This document shows, piece by piece, positions 1-8,855 of a DNA stretch of 47,718 nt. How positions within the stretch are numbered: position 1 is the first letter of the stretch; every line of letters begins with the position of its first letter. Source of the DNA: an uncultured Planctomycetaceae bacterium (GTDB lineage: Bacteria; Planctomycetota; Planctomycetia; Planctomycetales; Planctomycetaceae); NCBI GenBank assembly GCA_937916515.1, contig CALFSX010000144.1, positions 1-47,718 on the forward strand, read 5' to 3'. A program made the position numbers and the translations under genes. Under the pieces are notes generated by a model that was given only the letters and a program-made list of their open reading frames with translations, had not been told where the DNA came from and ran no database searches.

Positions 1-2248
1 CGGTGGCGGACGCGGTGGGTTTGGTGGTCCCGGTGGATTCGGCGGCGGGCCGGGCGGTGGTCGCGGCGGATTTGGCGGGCCGCCTGAAGGCGCCGGTGGA
101 ACGCTTAAGCCGGAGCAGCTGGATTTCAAAGATGGAGTCGCAACAGTTCCCGACATAGACACTTATCACAAGCTGGCCTACAAGGGGCCGGAAGTGATGA
201 TTGATACTTTTCTGGCGGATCTTGAATTCGTGAAGTTCACGCTTAACGACGCCGCTTCGGATCAGCGCCAACTGTATTTTATCAACACCAAAACTCACCG
301 AGCCCACCCCATGTTTGGACGAGTCGCCGGGCTATCCAACGGTCGCGGTGATGAGCAAATGAAGGGAGTGCTGGTCTTCCGACCCAACCTGACTTCTGCT
401 AATGGCGAAGCGGGATTGTTTACTTATGAATTCGAACCGTTCGACGGCTATTCGTTCAAAATGGTCGACATTTGTCACTCCGCTTTAACGAGCAAGATGC
501 CTTTGCTGAAGGGCCGTATCGGCTACTATCCTCGCGGCGAACGAGCCACCGCAGCCTATTGGCAAGACAAGGCCTTGTACGAAGCAGCCAACTTGCCAGT
601 CTATATGGACAGCGATCTGGCCAACGCCGACGCAAAGTTCCAACCACTTAACATGGAAGCAGGGTTCGGACGCCTAAGAATTATGGAACTTGACGAACGA
701 CCGAGCCCGCGTGACGTGGTTCTGTATCGCTCGCTACCCAACGAAATGCCTCGCGTGGCGGGCATCATCACCGAAGTGCGTCAAACTCCCCTGTCGCACG
801 TTAATCTGCGAGCCGTTCAGGATAAAGTGCCAAACGCATTCATCGCCGACGCCACGACGAATCCGCAGATCGCTGCATTAGTCGGGCGCCAGGTTGCGTA
901 TGAAGTGACTCGCGATGGCTTTGAAATCAGAGAAGCCACGGAAGCGGAAGTTGAAAAGCACTTTGCGAAAATCCGTCCGACAAAGACGCAGATTCCAGAA
1001 CGAGATCTGACCGCCAAAGAAATTCGCCCGCTGGATGCAATTGCATTTGAACAATCAACTCAGGTCGGCGTTAAAGCTGCCAACATTGCAGCGATGCGCC
1101 AATTCAAACTGGTAAAGGACGTCGTTCCCGATGGGCATGCGGTTCCGTTTTACTTCTACGACGAATTCATGAAGCACAACGGCTTCTATGAATACGCGTC
1201 AAAGCTGCTTGACAATTCGGAATTCCAGAACAGTCCCGAAGTTCAGGAAGCGGAACTGAAAAAGTTTCGGTCCCTGATTAAGAAAGGCAAAATGCCCGAA
1301 TGGATGCTGACCGCGTTTGGAAATCTGCAACGGCAGTTCGAACCAGTTACTTCATTGCGTTGCCGGTCCAGCACCAATAACGAAGACCTGCCCGGTTTTA
1401 GTGGAGCTGGATTGTACGATTCGTTTACTCACAAAAAAGATGAAGGACATCTGTCGGAAACGATGAAGCAGGTGTACGCCAGTTTATGGAATTACCGAGC
1501 ATTCGACGAACGAGAATTTTATCGAGTTGATCATCTGGCAGCAGCGATGGGTGTGCTGGTACACCCCAACTTTAAGGGAGAACTGGCGAATGGCGTTGCC
1601 GTCACCGATGACGTGCTGTACGGAACTACCGGCAACTACTATCTGAACACTCAGGAAGGCGAAGACCTTGTCACCAATCCTGATGAGCTGTCGTTCCCGG
1701 AAGAACTGCTGCTGGATTGGACGGACACCGGTCGAGTACAGGTCATGCGTACGTCCAGCCGGTCGGTTGATGGCAAGCTGCTGATGTCTGACGAGCAACT
1801 GGATCTGATGCGTCGCTGTCTGGGCCAGATTCATGGTCACTTTGCAAGACTTTACGGTAAAGATCCCGAAGCAGCCGACTTCGCCATGGAGATTGAATTC
1901 AAGATCGACAAAAACAACCTGGTTGTCATCAAGCAGGCTCGCCCATGGGTGTATTCAGAAACCGCCGCTGAACGAAGACCGGCAAACAGCGGCGGTTTCG
2001 GCGGGCCAGGCGGCGGGCCAGGCGGTGGGCCTCCAGGCTTCGGTGGACCAGGTGGCCCCGGCGGAATGGGCCCCGGCGGAATGCCAGGCCCGCCTGCATT
2101 TGCTCTGTTGACTGCGATTGATGAAAACAATGACGGCAAGCTTTCGCCCGACGAAATCACAAAAGCCGAATCCAGATTGCAAAAGCTGGATGCCAACAGC
2201 GACGGCGAATTATCAGCCACAGAAATCGGCTGGCCACCACGGTTCTAA
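1..2248 (+). CDS. PEP/pyruvate-binding (PPDK-like) protein with C-terminal EF-hands, 5' end outside window
   Basis: The reading frame is open from the left window edge, so the N-terminus is missing; the GTG at 194 is only an internal codon. What is visible: a Gly/Arg/Phe/Pro-rich linker (nt 2-110), a region with a phosphohistidine-like motif PLSHVNLRA (His near nt 797), then a pyruvate-phosphate-dikinase-type ATP-grasp region with RCRSSTNNEDLPGFSGAG (near nt 1361-1415). This is followed by a second Gly/Pro-rich linker (nt 1985-2095) and two canonical EF-hand loops, DENNDGKLSPDE (nt 2120) and DANSDGELSATE (nt 2189). In PPDK and PEP synthase the ATP-grasp part precedes the swivelling His domain; here the order is reversed. 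Function is inferred only at the level of a nucleotide/phosphoryl-handling fold with calcium-binding loops; the substrate is unknown. Glycine-rich spacers suggest a large extracytoplasmic protein, but a signal peptide would lie outside the window. Confidence 0.8.
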   Translation, partial: GGGRGGFGGPGGFGGGPGGGRGGFGGPPEGAGGTLKPEQLDFKDGVATVPDIDTYHKLAYKGPEVMIDTFLADLEFVKFTLNDAASDQRQLYFINTKTHRAHPMFGRVAGLSNGRGDEQMKGVLVFRPNLTSANGEAGLFTYEFEPFDGYSFKMVDICHSALTSKMPLLKGRIGYYPRGERATAAYWQDKALYEAANLPVYMDSDLANADAKFQPLNMEAGFGRLRIMELDERPSPRDVVLYRSLPNEMPRVAGIITEVRQTPLSHVNLRAVQDKVPNAFIADATTNPQIAALVGRQVAYEVTRDGFEIREATEAEVEKHFAKIRPTKTQIPERDLTAKEIRPLDAIAFEQSTQVGVKAANIAAMRQFKLVKDVVPDGHAVPFYFYDEFMKHNGFYEYASKLLDNSEFQNSPEVQEAELKKFRSLIKKGKMPEWMLTAFGNLQRQFEPVTSLRCRSSTNNEDLPGFSGAGLYDSFTHKKDEGHLSETMKQVYASLWNYRAFDEREFYRVDHLAAAMGVLVHPNFKGELANGVAVTDDVLYGTTGNYYLNTQEGEDLVTNPDELSFPEELLLDWTDTGRVQVMRTSSRSVDGKLLMSDEQLDLMRRCLGQIHGHFARLYGKDPEAADFAMEIEFKIDKNNLVVIKQARPWVYSETAAERRPANSGGFGGPGGGPGGGPPGFGGPGGPGGMGPGGMPGPPAFALLTAIDENNDGKLSPDEITKAESRLQKLDANSDGELSATEIGWPPRF

Positions 2249-2701
2249 GGATGCACCGCAAATTTACGGGGCTACCAGCCTGCTAAATAGATGCTTGTCG
2301 AAATGGGAACGCGATGGGACCGGGGTTAAAGCGAGCTTGCGAGCGAAACCCCGGGGGCTCCTTCGCTTCGGTCAGCCCAACACCAGATCGCATGAAAGGT
2401 CATCCCGCAGACTGCCGTTGAGATCGAAACCTGCTGATTCTTTGCTGCATCTTTCGACGCGGCATGTCGTAACAATTTCGCGGCGGCGGTCAAACCTTCG
2501 TGGCCGCTGTATTCAATCTGGAATTTGTGCTTGGTTTGATCTCCTTGTTGGGCGCCAACGCCTGGCACAGAGCGGCCTTGGGAGTGTACAAGTGTTATTG
2601 CGAATTATACGGAAGTACCGCGCGCTGACGATTTGTTCTGTGACTTTAAACCAGCAACGATAGAATGACGGTGCAACTTCCACCTTACCCGGGGTGTCAA
2701 G
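2249..2701. other. Intergenic region with one strong inverted repeat
   Basis: No convincing gene. Open frames here overlap one another on both strands and have no recognisable motif. The only clear structure is the hairpin at 2320-2354, listed separately. The 3' part must contain the promoter and leader of the kinase gene that starts at 2702, but no confident -35/-10 pair was found. Confidence 0.5.
2320..2354. repeat. Inverted repeat, possible terminator
   Basis: CCGGGGTT at 2320-2327 is complemented perfectly by AACCCCGG at 2347-2354, with a 19-nt loop. It lies about 70 nt after the stop of the upstream gene. There is no T-tract, so it is either a factor-dependent terminator structure or part of an interspersed repeat. 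Confidence 0.45.
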
Positions 2702-3985
2702 ATGAACGAAGACGTCAATCCAGTTGAGCCTGAATCACGGCGCAAGGGCGAATCACAAATTCACGCGGTCACGCACGTTTGGCAGCACGACACTGCTCCT
2801 GAATTATCCGTTCCCCCAACGCTGCAGGACAACTCAAGGTACCAGTTAATCAACCTCCTGGATCAGGGAGGTATGGGCTCCGTCTTTCGGGCTCGCGATG
2901 TGGTGATTAAAGTCTTGCGTGTCGATTCAACGCAGAGGCCTAATGCTTTGGCAGCGTATGCAAACGAAGCCAGGGTTCTGAGCTATCTTTCTCATCCAGG
3001 CATCGCTCCCATTTACGATTGCGGAACAACGACAGAGGGGCACCCGTATCATGTGATGAAGTTGATTTCAGGGGAGACCCTGGAGCAAATCCTTCAACAG
3101 GGCGATTGTACGGCGGCTCAGCTAATCGGCATTTTCGCCGACATCGCGGAAACAATGGCATTCGCACATTCGCGTTCGGTGATTCATTTGGATCTAAAGC
3201 CGGCCAACATCATGGTCGGTGATTTTGGCGAGGTCTATGTGATGGACTGGGGGTTGGCAAGATTCGAATCCTCAGCTCGCGACAACTGCTCGGAATTTGC
3301 AGCACCTGAACGATATCCAATCGCTGGCACACCTGAGTATATGTCTCCCGAACAGGCTCGCGGAGAGAGCCTTGATGCCCGTGCCGATGTTTTCGGACTT
3401 GGAGCATTGTTGTGCGAAGTGCTGACCGGACAGGCACCTTATTCCGGCAAGAATGTCGGTCAGGTGCACCGTAAAGCGTTGCGAGGTTGTACGGGCGATC
3501 TGCTTGACAGGCTGGAACTGTGTGACACCGATCGCGCACTGATTCGTCTGACCAAACGCTGCCTTGCTCCCAGCCGAAAGGACAGACCGCGGGATGCCGG
3601 CGAAATCGTCGCGGCGGTGTCAGACTACAGAGAGTCCGCATTGCAACGCGCTGAAAATGATATGGATCGCTTTTTCGAATTGTCACTGGATCTGTTCTGC
3701 ATTGCCGACTTCGATGGCTTCTTCCGAAGGATCAATTCTAATTTTTCGCGAGTGCTTGGTTACACAGAAGCCGAGTTGCTGGCACGTCCGTTTATGGATT
3801 TCGTTCATTCCGAAGACATCGCCCAAACACAAAACATCATGCAGACTTTGGGAGAAGGTCGACCCGTCGTGCGATTCGCCAACCGCTACCGAACGTCGCA
3901 TGGACGCTATGTTAAGCTGGAATGGACTGCAAAAGCGGTCCCGAGTGAAGATGTGATTTTCGCGGTGGCTCGAGATATTCGATGA
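2702..3985 (+). CDS. Serine/threonine protein kinase with C-terminal PAS domain
   Basis: A 427-aa protein with an N-terminal Hanks-type kinase domain (about residues 46-310) and a C-terminal PAS sensor domain (about 322-427, DRFFELSLDLFCIADFDGFF onward, with the GYTEAELL helix). Catalytic features are the VVIKVL lysine (K70), HLDLKPANI (D164; Leu replaces the usual Arg of HRD), DWG (182-184, instead of DFG), and GTPEYMSPEQARG as activation segment and P+1 loop. The glycine loop is odd: LLDQGGMGSV lacks the first glycine, and only nine residues separate its last Val from K70, so the beta2-beta3 turn is shortened. There is no transmembrane segment, so it is probably cytoplasmic. The PAS domain suggests control by a small molecule, redox state or protein partner. 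The ATG start follows a stop-rich leader. The kinase assignment is firm; the target is unknown. Confidence 0.9.
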   Translation: MNEDVNPVEPESRRKGESQIHAVTHVWQHDTAPELSVPPTLQDNSRYQLINLLDQGGMGSVFRARDVVIKVLRVDSTQRPNALAAYANEARVLSYLSHPGIAPIYDCGTTTEGHPYHVMKLISGETLEQILQQGDCTAAQLIGIFADIAETMAFAHSRSVIHLDLKPANIMVGDFGEVYVMDWGLARFESSARDNCSEFAAPERYPIAGTPEYMSPEQARGESLDARADVFGLGALLCEVLTGQAPYSGKNVGQVHRKALRGCTGDLLDRLELCDTDRALIRLTKRCLAPSRKDRPRDAGEIVAAVSDYRESALQRAENDMDRFFELSLDLFCIADFDGFFRRINSNFSRVLGYTEAELLARPFMDFVHSEDIAQTQNIMQTLGEGRPVVRFANRYRTSHGRYVKLEWTAKAVPSEDVIFAVARDIR

Positions 3986-4322
3986 ATGAATCGCGATGGC
4001 ATGAGTGCCGGTTTTCTGTGGATAGAAACGTCGGAAGGTATGACCATGCTGGCGTTAGACGCGTTGGCCTGAAACCTTGACGCGCCTGGCCTGAAAGATG
4101 CGGCTGCCGTTCGCACTTCGCGTGATTGTTTAATCCGTGGTCGCAGACCAGGCCGCAAAGCTGATCGATTAAATCGCATTCTTGCAACGCGACAGAAACG
4201 CCGCTGGTCAGCGATGTGTGGCATTCCCAGTGAAGCAGTTTGGAACGTCACGCTAATGCCGCTCACGCTGTTGCCAACCACCCACCGCTCTGATACTGGC
4301 GAAGGTCGAAGCAGGCAACGAA

Positions 4323-4355
4323 AAAGGGAGACCGGATATTCTCCGATCTCCCTTT
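4323..4355 (-). terminator. Rho-independent terminator of the 4388-5296 gene
   Basis: A 14-bp stem with one mismatch (4323-4336 against 4342-4355) and a 5-nt loop. Read on the minus strand, it follows the stop codon of the Gly-rich exported protein by about 30 nt and runs into five T residues. The plus-strand side is also followed by a T-run (about 4359-4364), so it may act in both directions between this gene and the convergent kinase gene. The rest of 3986-4387 shows no gene. Confidence 0.75.
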
Positions 4356-4387
4356 CAGATTTTTCGTATCACAAAGCTGATGGAAAC

Positions 4388-5296
4388 CTATCGCGTTCGG
4401 CTGCGAACGGGAGTTGTTTCGTCGGCTGACTTGCCGGCATTTTCAGCCTTCTCGCGAACGCGACCTTCTGCTGTGGCCACGATTGTTTGAGCGGTCTGCA
4501 GTTGTACTCCACTGAAGTATGGGATTTTGGCTCCCAATGCGTTGTACGAAAATTTCTGAGACAGTTCCTGCCAGCTCATGTTGTCGGTGCGAGTCCAAAC
4601 AGCTGCCTGAGCTCCCTGAGCCGGAAGGCGACCGGTTCCGACCATTGTGATCAACTCCTGAAGAACAGGATCTTTGGTGTATTCATCAACTGGAACGATT
4701 TTGTAGTTCGCTCGTGGAGTTGGGTCTGCTTTACCGTGCTCAAGGCACACTGAAACGTAAGGCAGTCGAACAGTCTTTTCCGGTGGAATCGAAAAGAATC
4801 CAGCTCCACCGCCTTGACCGCCCATACCTCCACCCATGCCACCGCCGCCTAAGCCACCGCCGCCTTGACCGCCACCAAGACCTCCGCCCTGATTCTGCTG
4901 GCCTCCGCCGCCTTGACCACCCATTCCGCCGCCCATGCCACCACCGCCGAAGCCGCCTCCACCTAAGCCTCCACCACCCATGCCTCCAAATTGCTTCAGA
5001 ACCTGAACGGTTACGAAGGCTTGTGGCATTTCAACTGTAAGTGGTTGGTCCGAATTGTTGGTGATCAGCAAGTTGCCGCCCATTGGGCCATTGGCGATGA
5101 CCTTGGTTTCCAGCAGTCCTTCTTCCATTCCCTTGAATAGCTCAACGGATTCAGCCCCCGGATCATATTGCAGTTTGGTGATTGGGCGAGAATTATTTCG
5201 CTCGCTTTTCGATTCTGCCTGTGAAGTCGAGGTCAGTAGCCCAAGCCCGGCGATAGCCAATGCAAGGAAGCGGATTGCTGAAAATTGCAGACGCAT
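4388..5296 (-). CDS. Exported protein with a glycine-rich central tract
   Basis: A 302-aa protein with a clear N-terminal signal peptide (hydrophobic core FLALAIAGLGLL, likely cleavage after TSQA near residue 27). A small N-terminal domain (about 30-103; LLITNNSDQPLTVEMPQAFV suggests a beta-sandwich) is followed by a Gly/Met/Gln-rich low-complexity segment (about 105-165, GGMGGGGLGG-like units). A C-terminal domain (about 166-302) has VRLPYVSVCLEHGKADPTPRANYKIV. No enzyme motif is recognised. It is probably secreted to the periplasm or cell surface. It is monocistronic, with a terminator about 30 nt downstream. Long glycine tracts in exported proteins recur across this window (also 1-2248 and 40276-43173). 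The real gene is secure from signal peptide, length and terminator; the function is unknown. Confidence 0.75.
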   Translation of the reverse strand: MRLQFSAIRFLALAIAGLGLLTSTSQAESKSERNNSRPITKLQYDPGAESVELFKGMEEGLLETKVIANGPMGGNLLITNNSDQPLTVEMPQAFVTVQVLKQFGGMGGGGLGGGGFGGGGMGGGMGGQGGGGQQNQGGGLGGGQGGGGLGGGGMGGGMGGQGGGAGFFSIPPEKTVRLPYVSVCLEHGKADPTPRANYKIVPVDEYTKDPVLQELITMVGTGRLPAQGAQAAVWTRTDNMSWQELSQKFSYNALGAKIPYFSGVQLQTAQTIVATAEGRVREKAENAGKSADETTPVRSRTR

Positions 5297-5692
5297 AGAA
5301 CTGAACTCCTGTATGGATTACCGGTTAAATTGGGCCACAAAAAGCCGCTTTGGGGCCGAGGTCCGGGTACACAAACGCGATTTGGTTAAAGCCTTACGTC
5401 AGTTTATCGCTGATTTTCACAGGTTAGCAACAAAAATCTAAAGCCTTCACAGACATAAGCCACCAGATTTAGGCAACCAGTCCGATGAAGGAAAAGCGTT
5501 CAATTCCGTAAACAGTGCCCCTTGCTTCGGTTTTGCGGCCTGCAGCGTGCTGTTTGAGGTGCTTCGGGGCGTCACGAAGGCGAAAGCCGACGGCTGGAAT
5601 CAATTTGCCCGCGCGGCGGCTGTGTGGAAAGGTTCGCGGATCGCAGGTTACGCAAGCAAGATCGGAAATGGTTTCGTTGTGAACTTCTGCCC
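5297..5692. other. Intergenic region between two minus-strand genes
   Basis: The left part should hold the promoter of the exported protein ending at 4388. An 88-codon frame on the minus strand (5469-5735) overlaps the end of the neighbouring gene and lacks motifs, so it is not called. No repeat or strong hairpin was noticed. Confidence 0.4.
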
Positions 5693-6214
5693 CTAAGATT
5701 TGCCTGAAAAGATCGCTCCTGTCATGACGATGCACGCCACAATTCCGACTAAAAACGTGGTTAAGGTGGGCCCGCCGTTCATTTCGGCTTCTACGGCTCC
5801 GCGTCCGGCAGTCGCACGGCTTAGTTGCCAGACGCTGGTTTCGTTGTGGTAGACGCCTTTTTCACGTTCGGCCACCAATGAGGCATCAACTTCCCATTCG
5901 TCGAATGGAGTGTCCTGCTGCAGTTTTTCCAGCTCTTCTTCGTCTGAGATCATTGGTGCTGAAAGACTGCCTCGACCGTCGTTTTTGTGAAGGCCCTGCA
6001 GAGAAACGGTGGCAGGCCTGTCTTTTTTGCCCTTGCCCGTTCGGTTTTGATTTCTGCGTTCGTCGTCGTCTTCGCGGTATTCCAGTTGCCACAAGTCAGA
6101 TTGAAACGGCTTGACGGAATCCTGACCACCAGATCCTCGCTGAGCCACGGCTGTTGACCATGCGCTGCAGACAATGCAAATCGCAAGAAGTGCGTGAGTC
6201 GTCCTGATGTTCAT
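5693..6214 (-). CDS. Exported or membrane-anchored protein with C-terminal transmembrane helix
   Basis: The frame is open from 6316, but the ATG at 6214 is preferred because it places a signal peptide at the N-terminus (MNIRTTHALLAICIVCSAWS, cleavage near AVAQ). The product is about 173 aa. The middle is charged (EDDDERRNQNRTGKGKKDR) with an acidic stretch (SDEEELEKL). The C-terminus has one hydrophobic helix (TLTTFLVGIVACIVMTGAIF) followed by a short tail, giving a bitopic protein with most of its chain outside the cytoplasm. No family is recognised. It lies upstream of, and on the same strand as, the Gly-rich exported protein, but nearly 400 bp separate them, so co-transcription is uncertain. 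Confidence 0.65.
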   Translation of the reverse strand: MNIRTTHALLAICIVCSAWSTAVAQRGSGGQDSVKPFQSDLWQLEYREDDDERRNQNRTGKGKKDRPATVSLQGLHKNDGRGSLSAPMISDEEELEKLQQDTPFDEWEVDASLVAEREKGVYHNETSVWQLSRATAGRGAVEAEMNGGPTLTTFLVGIVACIVMTGAIFSGKS

Positions 6215-6701
6215 ATTTCGCAAACCCCAATCCTCAAACTTCAACACGTCGTCAATTTCAAAACACGTCAAATCCGCCATCCGGCGAAGCAATCTTGAAG
6301 CAAACGTGTCGTTCACTGACTTGCCCGGCCAGTTCTGCTGGAAGGCGTCGGATCATGCTTCCGTGGATACGCTAGCTCACCAAAACAGCGTTTAGGGGCC
6401 TTCAATCTGGCGAATCGGTTAATTTCCATGTTGATTTTCTGCAACGGGGCATCGCGTGCGGCCCTTTTCAGTCGGTAAAGCCAATGGACTGCGGCGGTCA
6501 GTCGCTTTTTGGATTGCCTTCTTGTGAAGTCGGAATTGCGTCCTTGGCAAACTGAGACGGATCTGCCAGCACAGCTTGACCGCAAATCCATACGAGTCTT
6601 ATACTTCCGATCCAACGCACACGGGCTGGACATTTTTTTGAAATGTTTGGTTGCCCCAACGATTTACAAAGCACGCTTTAGATAACACGAAAATCAGTAG
6701 C
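6215..6701. other. Divergent intergenic region
   Basis: This separates the minus-strand membrane protein from the plus-strand TPR operon. A minus-strand frame of 106 codons (6313-6633) is Arg-rich with no motif and is regarded as chance. Promoters for both directions are expected here; none could be assigned with confidence. Confidence 0.4.
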
Positions 6702-7745
6702 ATGTCGGAACATGAGACGTCACCGCATCACGACGAACGAACAGAGTTGGAAAAGCTGCTTCTAAACAGCAAACCATGGTTTCAGGAAAACGGTACGGTT
6801 TTGATTTACGCGATGGCTGCCTTTATGGCCATTGCCGCAATCTACGTTTACGTGAATCGAACGCCGCCCGCCAACGTGGAAGCTTCTCGCGATCTGCTGT
6901 TGGCTCGCACACCTGAAGAATACCGTGACGTTGCTGATGCGTATCCGGATACCGCCATCGGCACGTGGGCGAAGTTGCGTCAGGCGGAACGCCTGCTGGA
7001 CGATGCCGTGACCAACATGTTTACCAATCGTCCTGAAGGCAAGTCTTTGCTGGAACAGTCAGACACTGCTTTTCAGGTGCTAATCGAACGTTCGGGGCTG
7101 GACGATCAGGTTCGCGAACGAGTACTGATCGGTTTGGCTCGCATTGCTGAAACAAAGTCCGACGGCAGCGAAGAAGCCACGAAAACAGCCGTTGATGCGT
7201 GGCAGCGAATACTGAACGAATACGAAAAAACGATCGTTAAGGAACACGCTGAAGCTCGCGTTAAAGAACTGAGCACCGACAAAAGTAAGGCCTTCTATGC
7301 ATGGTTTCAGGCTCAAAACCCAACACCGGCGGATCCCGGACTTGCTCCCGGACAACCAAACGTGCCAGATGTTCCAGACCTGGATAGCATGGGCCTGACG
7401 ATTCCTGGCGTGCAGACTCCGGAATCAGTCACTGGAGAAGAAAAGCCAGCGGAAGGCTCAGAAGGCAAGACTGAAGAGGCCAAGCCAGCTGACGAAAAGC
7501 CTGCGACGCCAGCTGCTGAAACGCCTGCTGAACCCGTCAAAGTGGAAGAAGCCAAGCCGGAAGCTGCGGCCAAGCCTGCGGAACCCACGGCTGAGCCTGC
7601 TAAGGAAACTCCTGCTGCAGAGCCCAAGGTAGAAACTCCAGCAACGGAACCCCCTGCTGCAGAGCCGAAGACGGAAGCTCCTGCTGCTGAAGCTCCTGCA
7701 ACGGAGCCTCAGGCAGACGCGGCTGCCGGGGATTCGCCAAAGTGA
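6702..7745 (+). CDS. Single-span membrane protein with TPR-like region and Ala/Pro/Glu/Lys-rich tail
   Basis: About 347 aa from the ATG at 6702; an in-frame TTG at 6651 exists but gives an unlikely extension. The short cytoplasmic N-terminus (SEHETSPHHDERTELEKLL) is followed by one transmembrane helix (VLIYAMAAFMAIAAIYVYV, about residues 35-55). A helical region of roughly 150 residues looks like tetratricopeptide repeats (YPDTAIGTWAKLRQAERLL; LIGLARIAETK; AVDAWQRILNEYE). The architecture resembles YfgM/TPR_21 proteins, which assist the Sec translocon. The last ~110 residues are a disordered tail of AEP/AKP/ETPA units, typical of a periplasmic linker. The stop overlaps the next start (GTGA), so it is translationally coupled to the pseudouridine synthase. 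The family assignment is by architecture only. Confidence 0.75.
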   Translation: MSEHETSPHHDERTELEKLLLNSKPWFQENGTVLIYAMAAFMAIAAIYVYVNRTPPANVEASRDLLLARTPEEYRDVADAYPDTAIGTWAKLRQAERLLDDAVTNMFTNRPEGKSLLEQSDTAFQVLIERSGLDDQVRERVLIGLARIAETKSDGSEEATKTAVDAWQRILNEYEKTIVKEHAEARVKELSTDKSKAFYAWFQAQNPTPADPGLAPGQPNVPDVPDLDSMGLTIPGVQTPESVTGEEKPAEGSEGKTEEAKPADEKPATPAAETPAEPVKVEEAKPEAAAKPAEPTAEPAKETPAAEPKVETPATEPPAAEPKTEAPAAEAPATEPQADAAAGDSPK

Positions 7746-8812
7746 CGAATCACGATCGCTCTTCTGAGCGGCCGGACGATGAACTTGCGGACGCCATTGA
7801 CGATGACGCCTCTGTTGATAGTACCGAATCCGATATTGGTAGTGTTACGCAGCCGGTCGATCTGACGGTGGAAGCCCGCGCTCATGGATGGCGGCTGGAT
7901 CATTATCTCAGCCGCCTGTTCGGGAATCATAGTCGAGCTCAACTTCAGCGTGCGATTGAATCCGGGCAGGTCACCTTAAACGGTCTCACCGTCAAGCCGT
8001 CTCGCCGATTGCGTGTCAACGACCGAATTCACATGGCGTTGGAAGCGGCGGAAGAACGTCACTTCCTTCCGGAAGACGTGCCTCTGGATATCATCTACGA
8101 GGACGATGCTTTAGTGGTGGTTAACAAACCGCCGAACATGGTCGTTCATCCCGGAAAAGGCAGCTATTCCGGCACATTGGCCGCAGCGTTGCAGTTTCAT
8201 TTCGACAGACTAAGCGACGTTGGTGGGCGACATCGGCCGGGAATCGTACACCGGCTGGACCGCGATACAACGGGAGTGATCTTGATCGCTCGCGACAATC
8301 AGGTTCATCAGAAGATCAGTCGTCAGTTTGAAAACCGAGAAGTCAAAAAAGTTTACCGAGCCATTGTTCGCGGGGTTCCTGAACTGAACGCGGACTTCAT
8401 CAAGACACACGTTTGCGTGTCAGCACGAACGCGTGAAAAGATGACCGTGTGTCCCCCAGGTGGACGTTCGCGAGAAGCTGTTACGTTTTATCAAACGTTG
8501 GAGCGATTCGGTCGTTATGCCTATATGGAGTTGCATCCGCATACCGGGCGAACTCACCAGTTGCGTGTTCACATGCAGCATATTGGTAGTCCGATTGTGG
8601 CCGACCGACTTTATATTGGAGAAGATCACTTCACCACCGGCCATATCATTGGCAAGCCACTGGAAGGTGAAACTTTGATTGCTCGGCAGGCTTTGCACGC
8701 TTTTCGTATCACTTTTTCCCACCCAGTGAGTGGAAAAGAGATGACATTTGAAGCACCATTACCGCAGGACTTTTCTGCGGCGTTAGCAGCGTTGCGGCAG
8801 TCTGTTCTGTGA
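7742..8812 (+). CDS. RluA-family 23S rRNA pseudouridine synthase (RluD-like)
   Basis: A 356-aa protein. After a 40-residue acidic leader comes an S4 RNA-binding domain (about 47-100; RLDHYLSRLFGNHSRAQLQRAIESG). The RluA catalytic domain follows (about 112-330), with VVNKPPNMVVHPG and the signature HRLDRDTTGVIL, whose Asp173 is the expected nucleophile. The HTGRTHQLRVHM motif is also present. The protein converts specific uridines of large-subunit rRNA to pseudouridine; the domain order (S4 then catalytic) is that of RluD/RluC. The GTG start at 7742 overlaps the previous stop by 3 nt (GTGA), so translational coupling is likely. The following gene starts about 40 nt downstream, which makes a three-gene operon. 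The exact target position is not inferable. Confidence 0.93.
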   Translation: MTNHDRSSERPDDELADAIDDDASVDSTESDIGSVTQPVDLTVEARAHGWRLDHYLSRLFGNHSRAQLQRAIESGQVTLNGLTVKPSRRLRVNDRIHMALEAAEERHFLPEDVPLDIIYEDDALVVVNKPPNMVVHPGKGSYSGTLAAALQFHFDRLSDVGGRHRPGIVHRLDRDTTGVILIARDNQVHQKISRQFENREVKKVYRAIVRGVPELNADFIKTHVCVSARTREKMTVCPPGGRSREAVTFYQTLERFGRYAYMELHPHTGRTHQLRVHMQHIGSPIVADRLYIGEDHFTTGHIIGKPLEGETLIARQALHAFRITFSHPVSGKEMTFEAPLPQDFSAALAALRQSVL

Positions 8813-8855
8813 TTTGTTTACTCCTTTTACTGCACCTTTCAGGACAATCGCAATC

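Noticed and set aside
1852-2220. Antisense proline/glycine-rich frame opposite the Gly-rich linker
   Set aside because: A shadow of the GC-rich Gly linker of the sense gene; such antisense frames recur opposite every Gly/Pro tract here (also 41321-41605 and 42372-43283).
2326-2568. Minus-strand frame of 80 codons between the first two genes
   Set aside because: Includes the CCGGGG hairpin, atypical composition, no family match.
3240-3290. TTCGAATCC resembling a tRNA T-loop
   Set aside because: Lies within the kinase coding sequence and no cloverleaf can be drawn around it.
5469-5735. Minus-strand frame of 88 codons
   Set aside because: Overlaps the end of the neighbouring membrane protein gene and has no recognisable feature.
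6313-6633. Minus-strand frame of 106 codons upstream of the 5693-6214 gene
   Set aside because: Arg-rich composition, no motif, no ribosome-binding site, and it occupies the expected promoter region.
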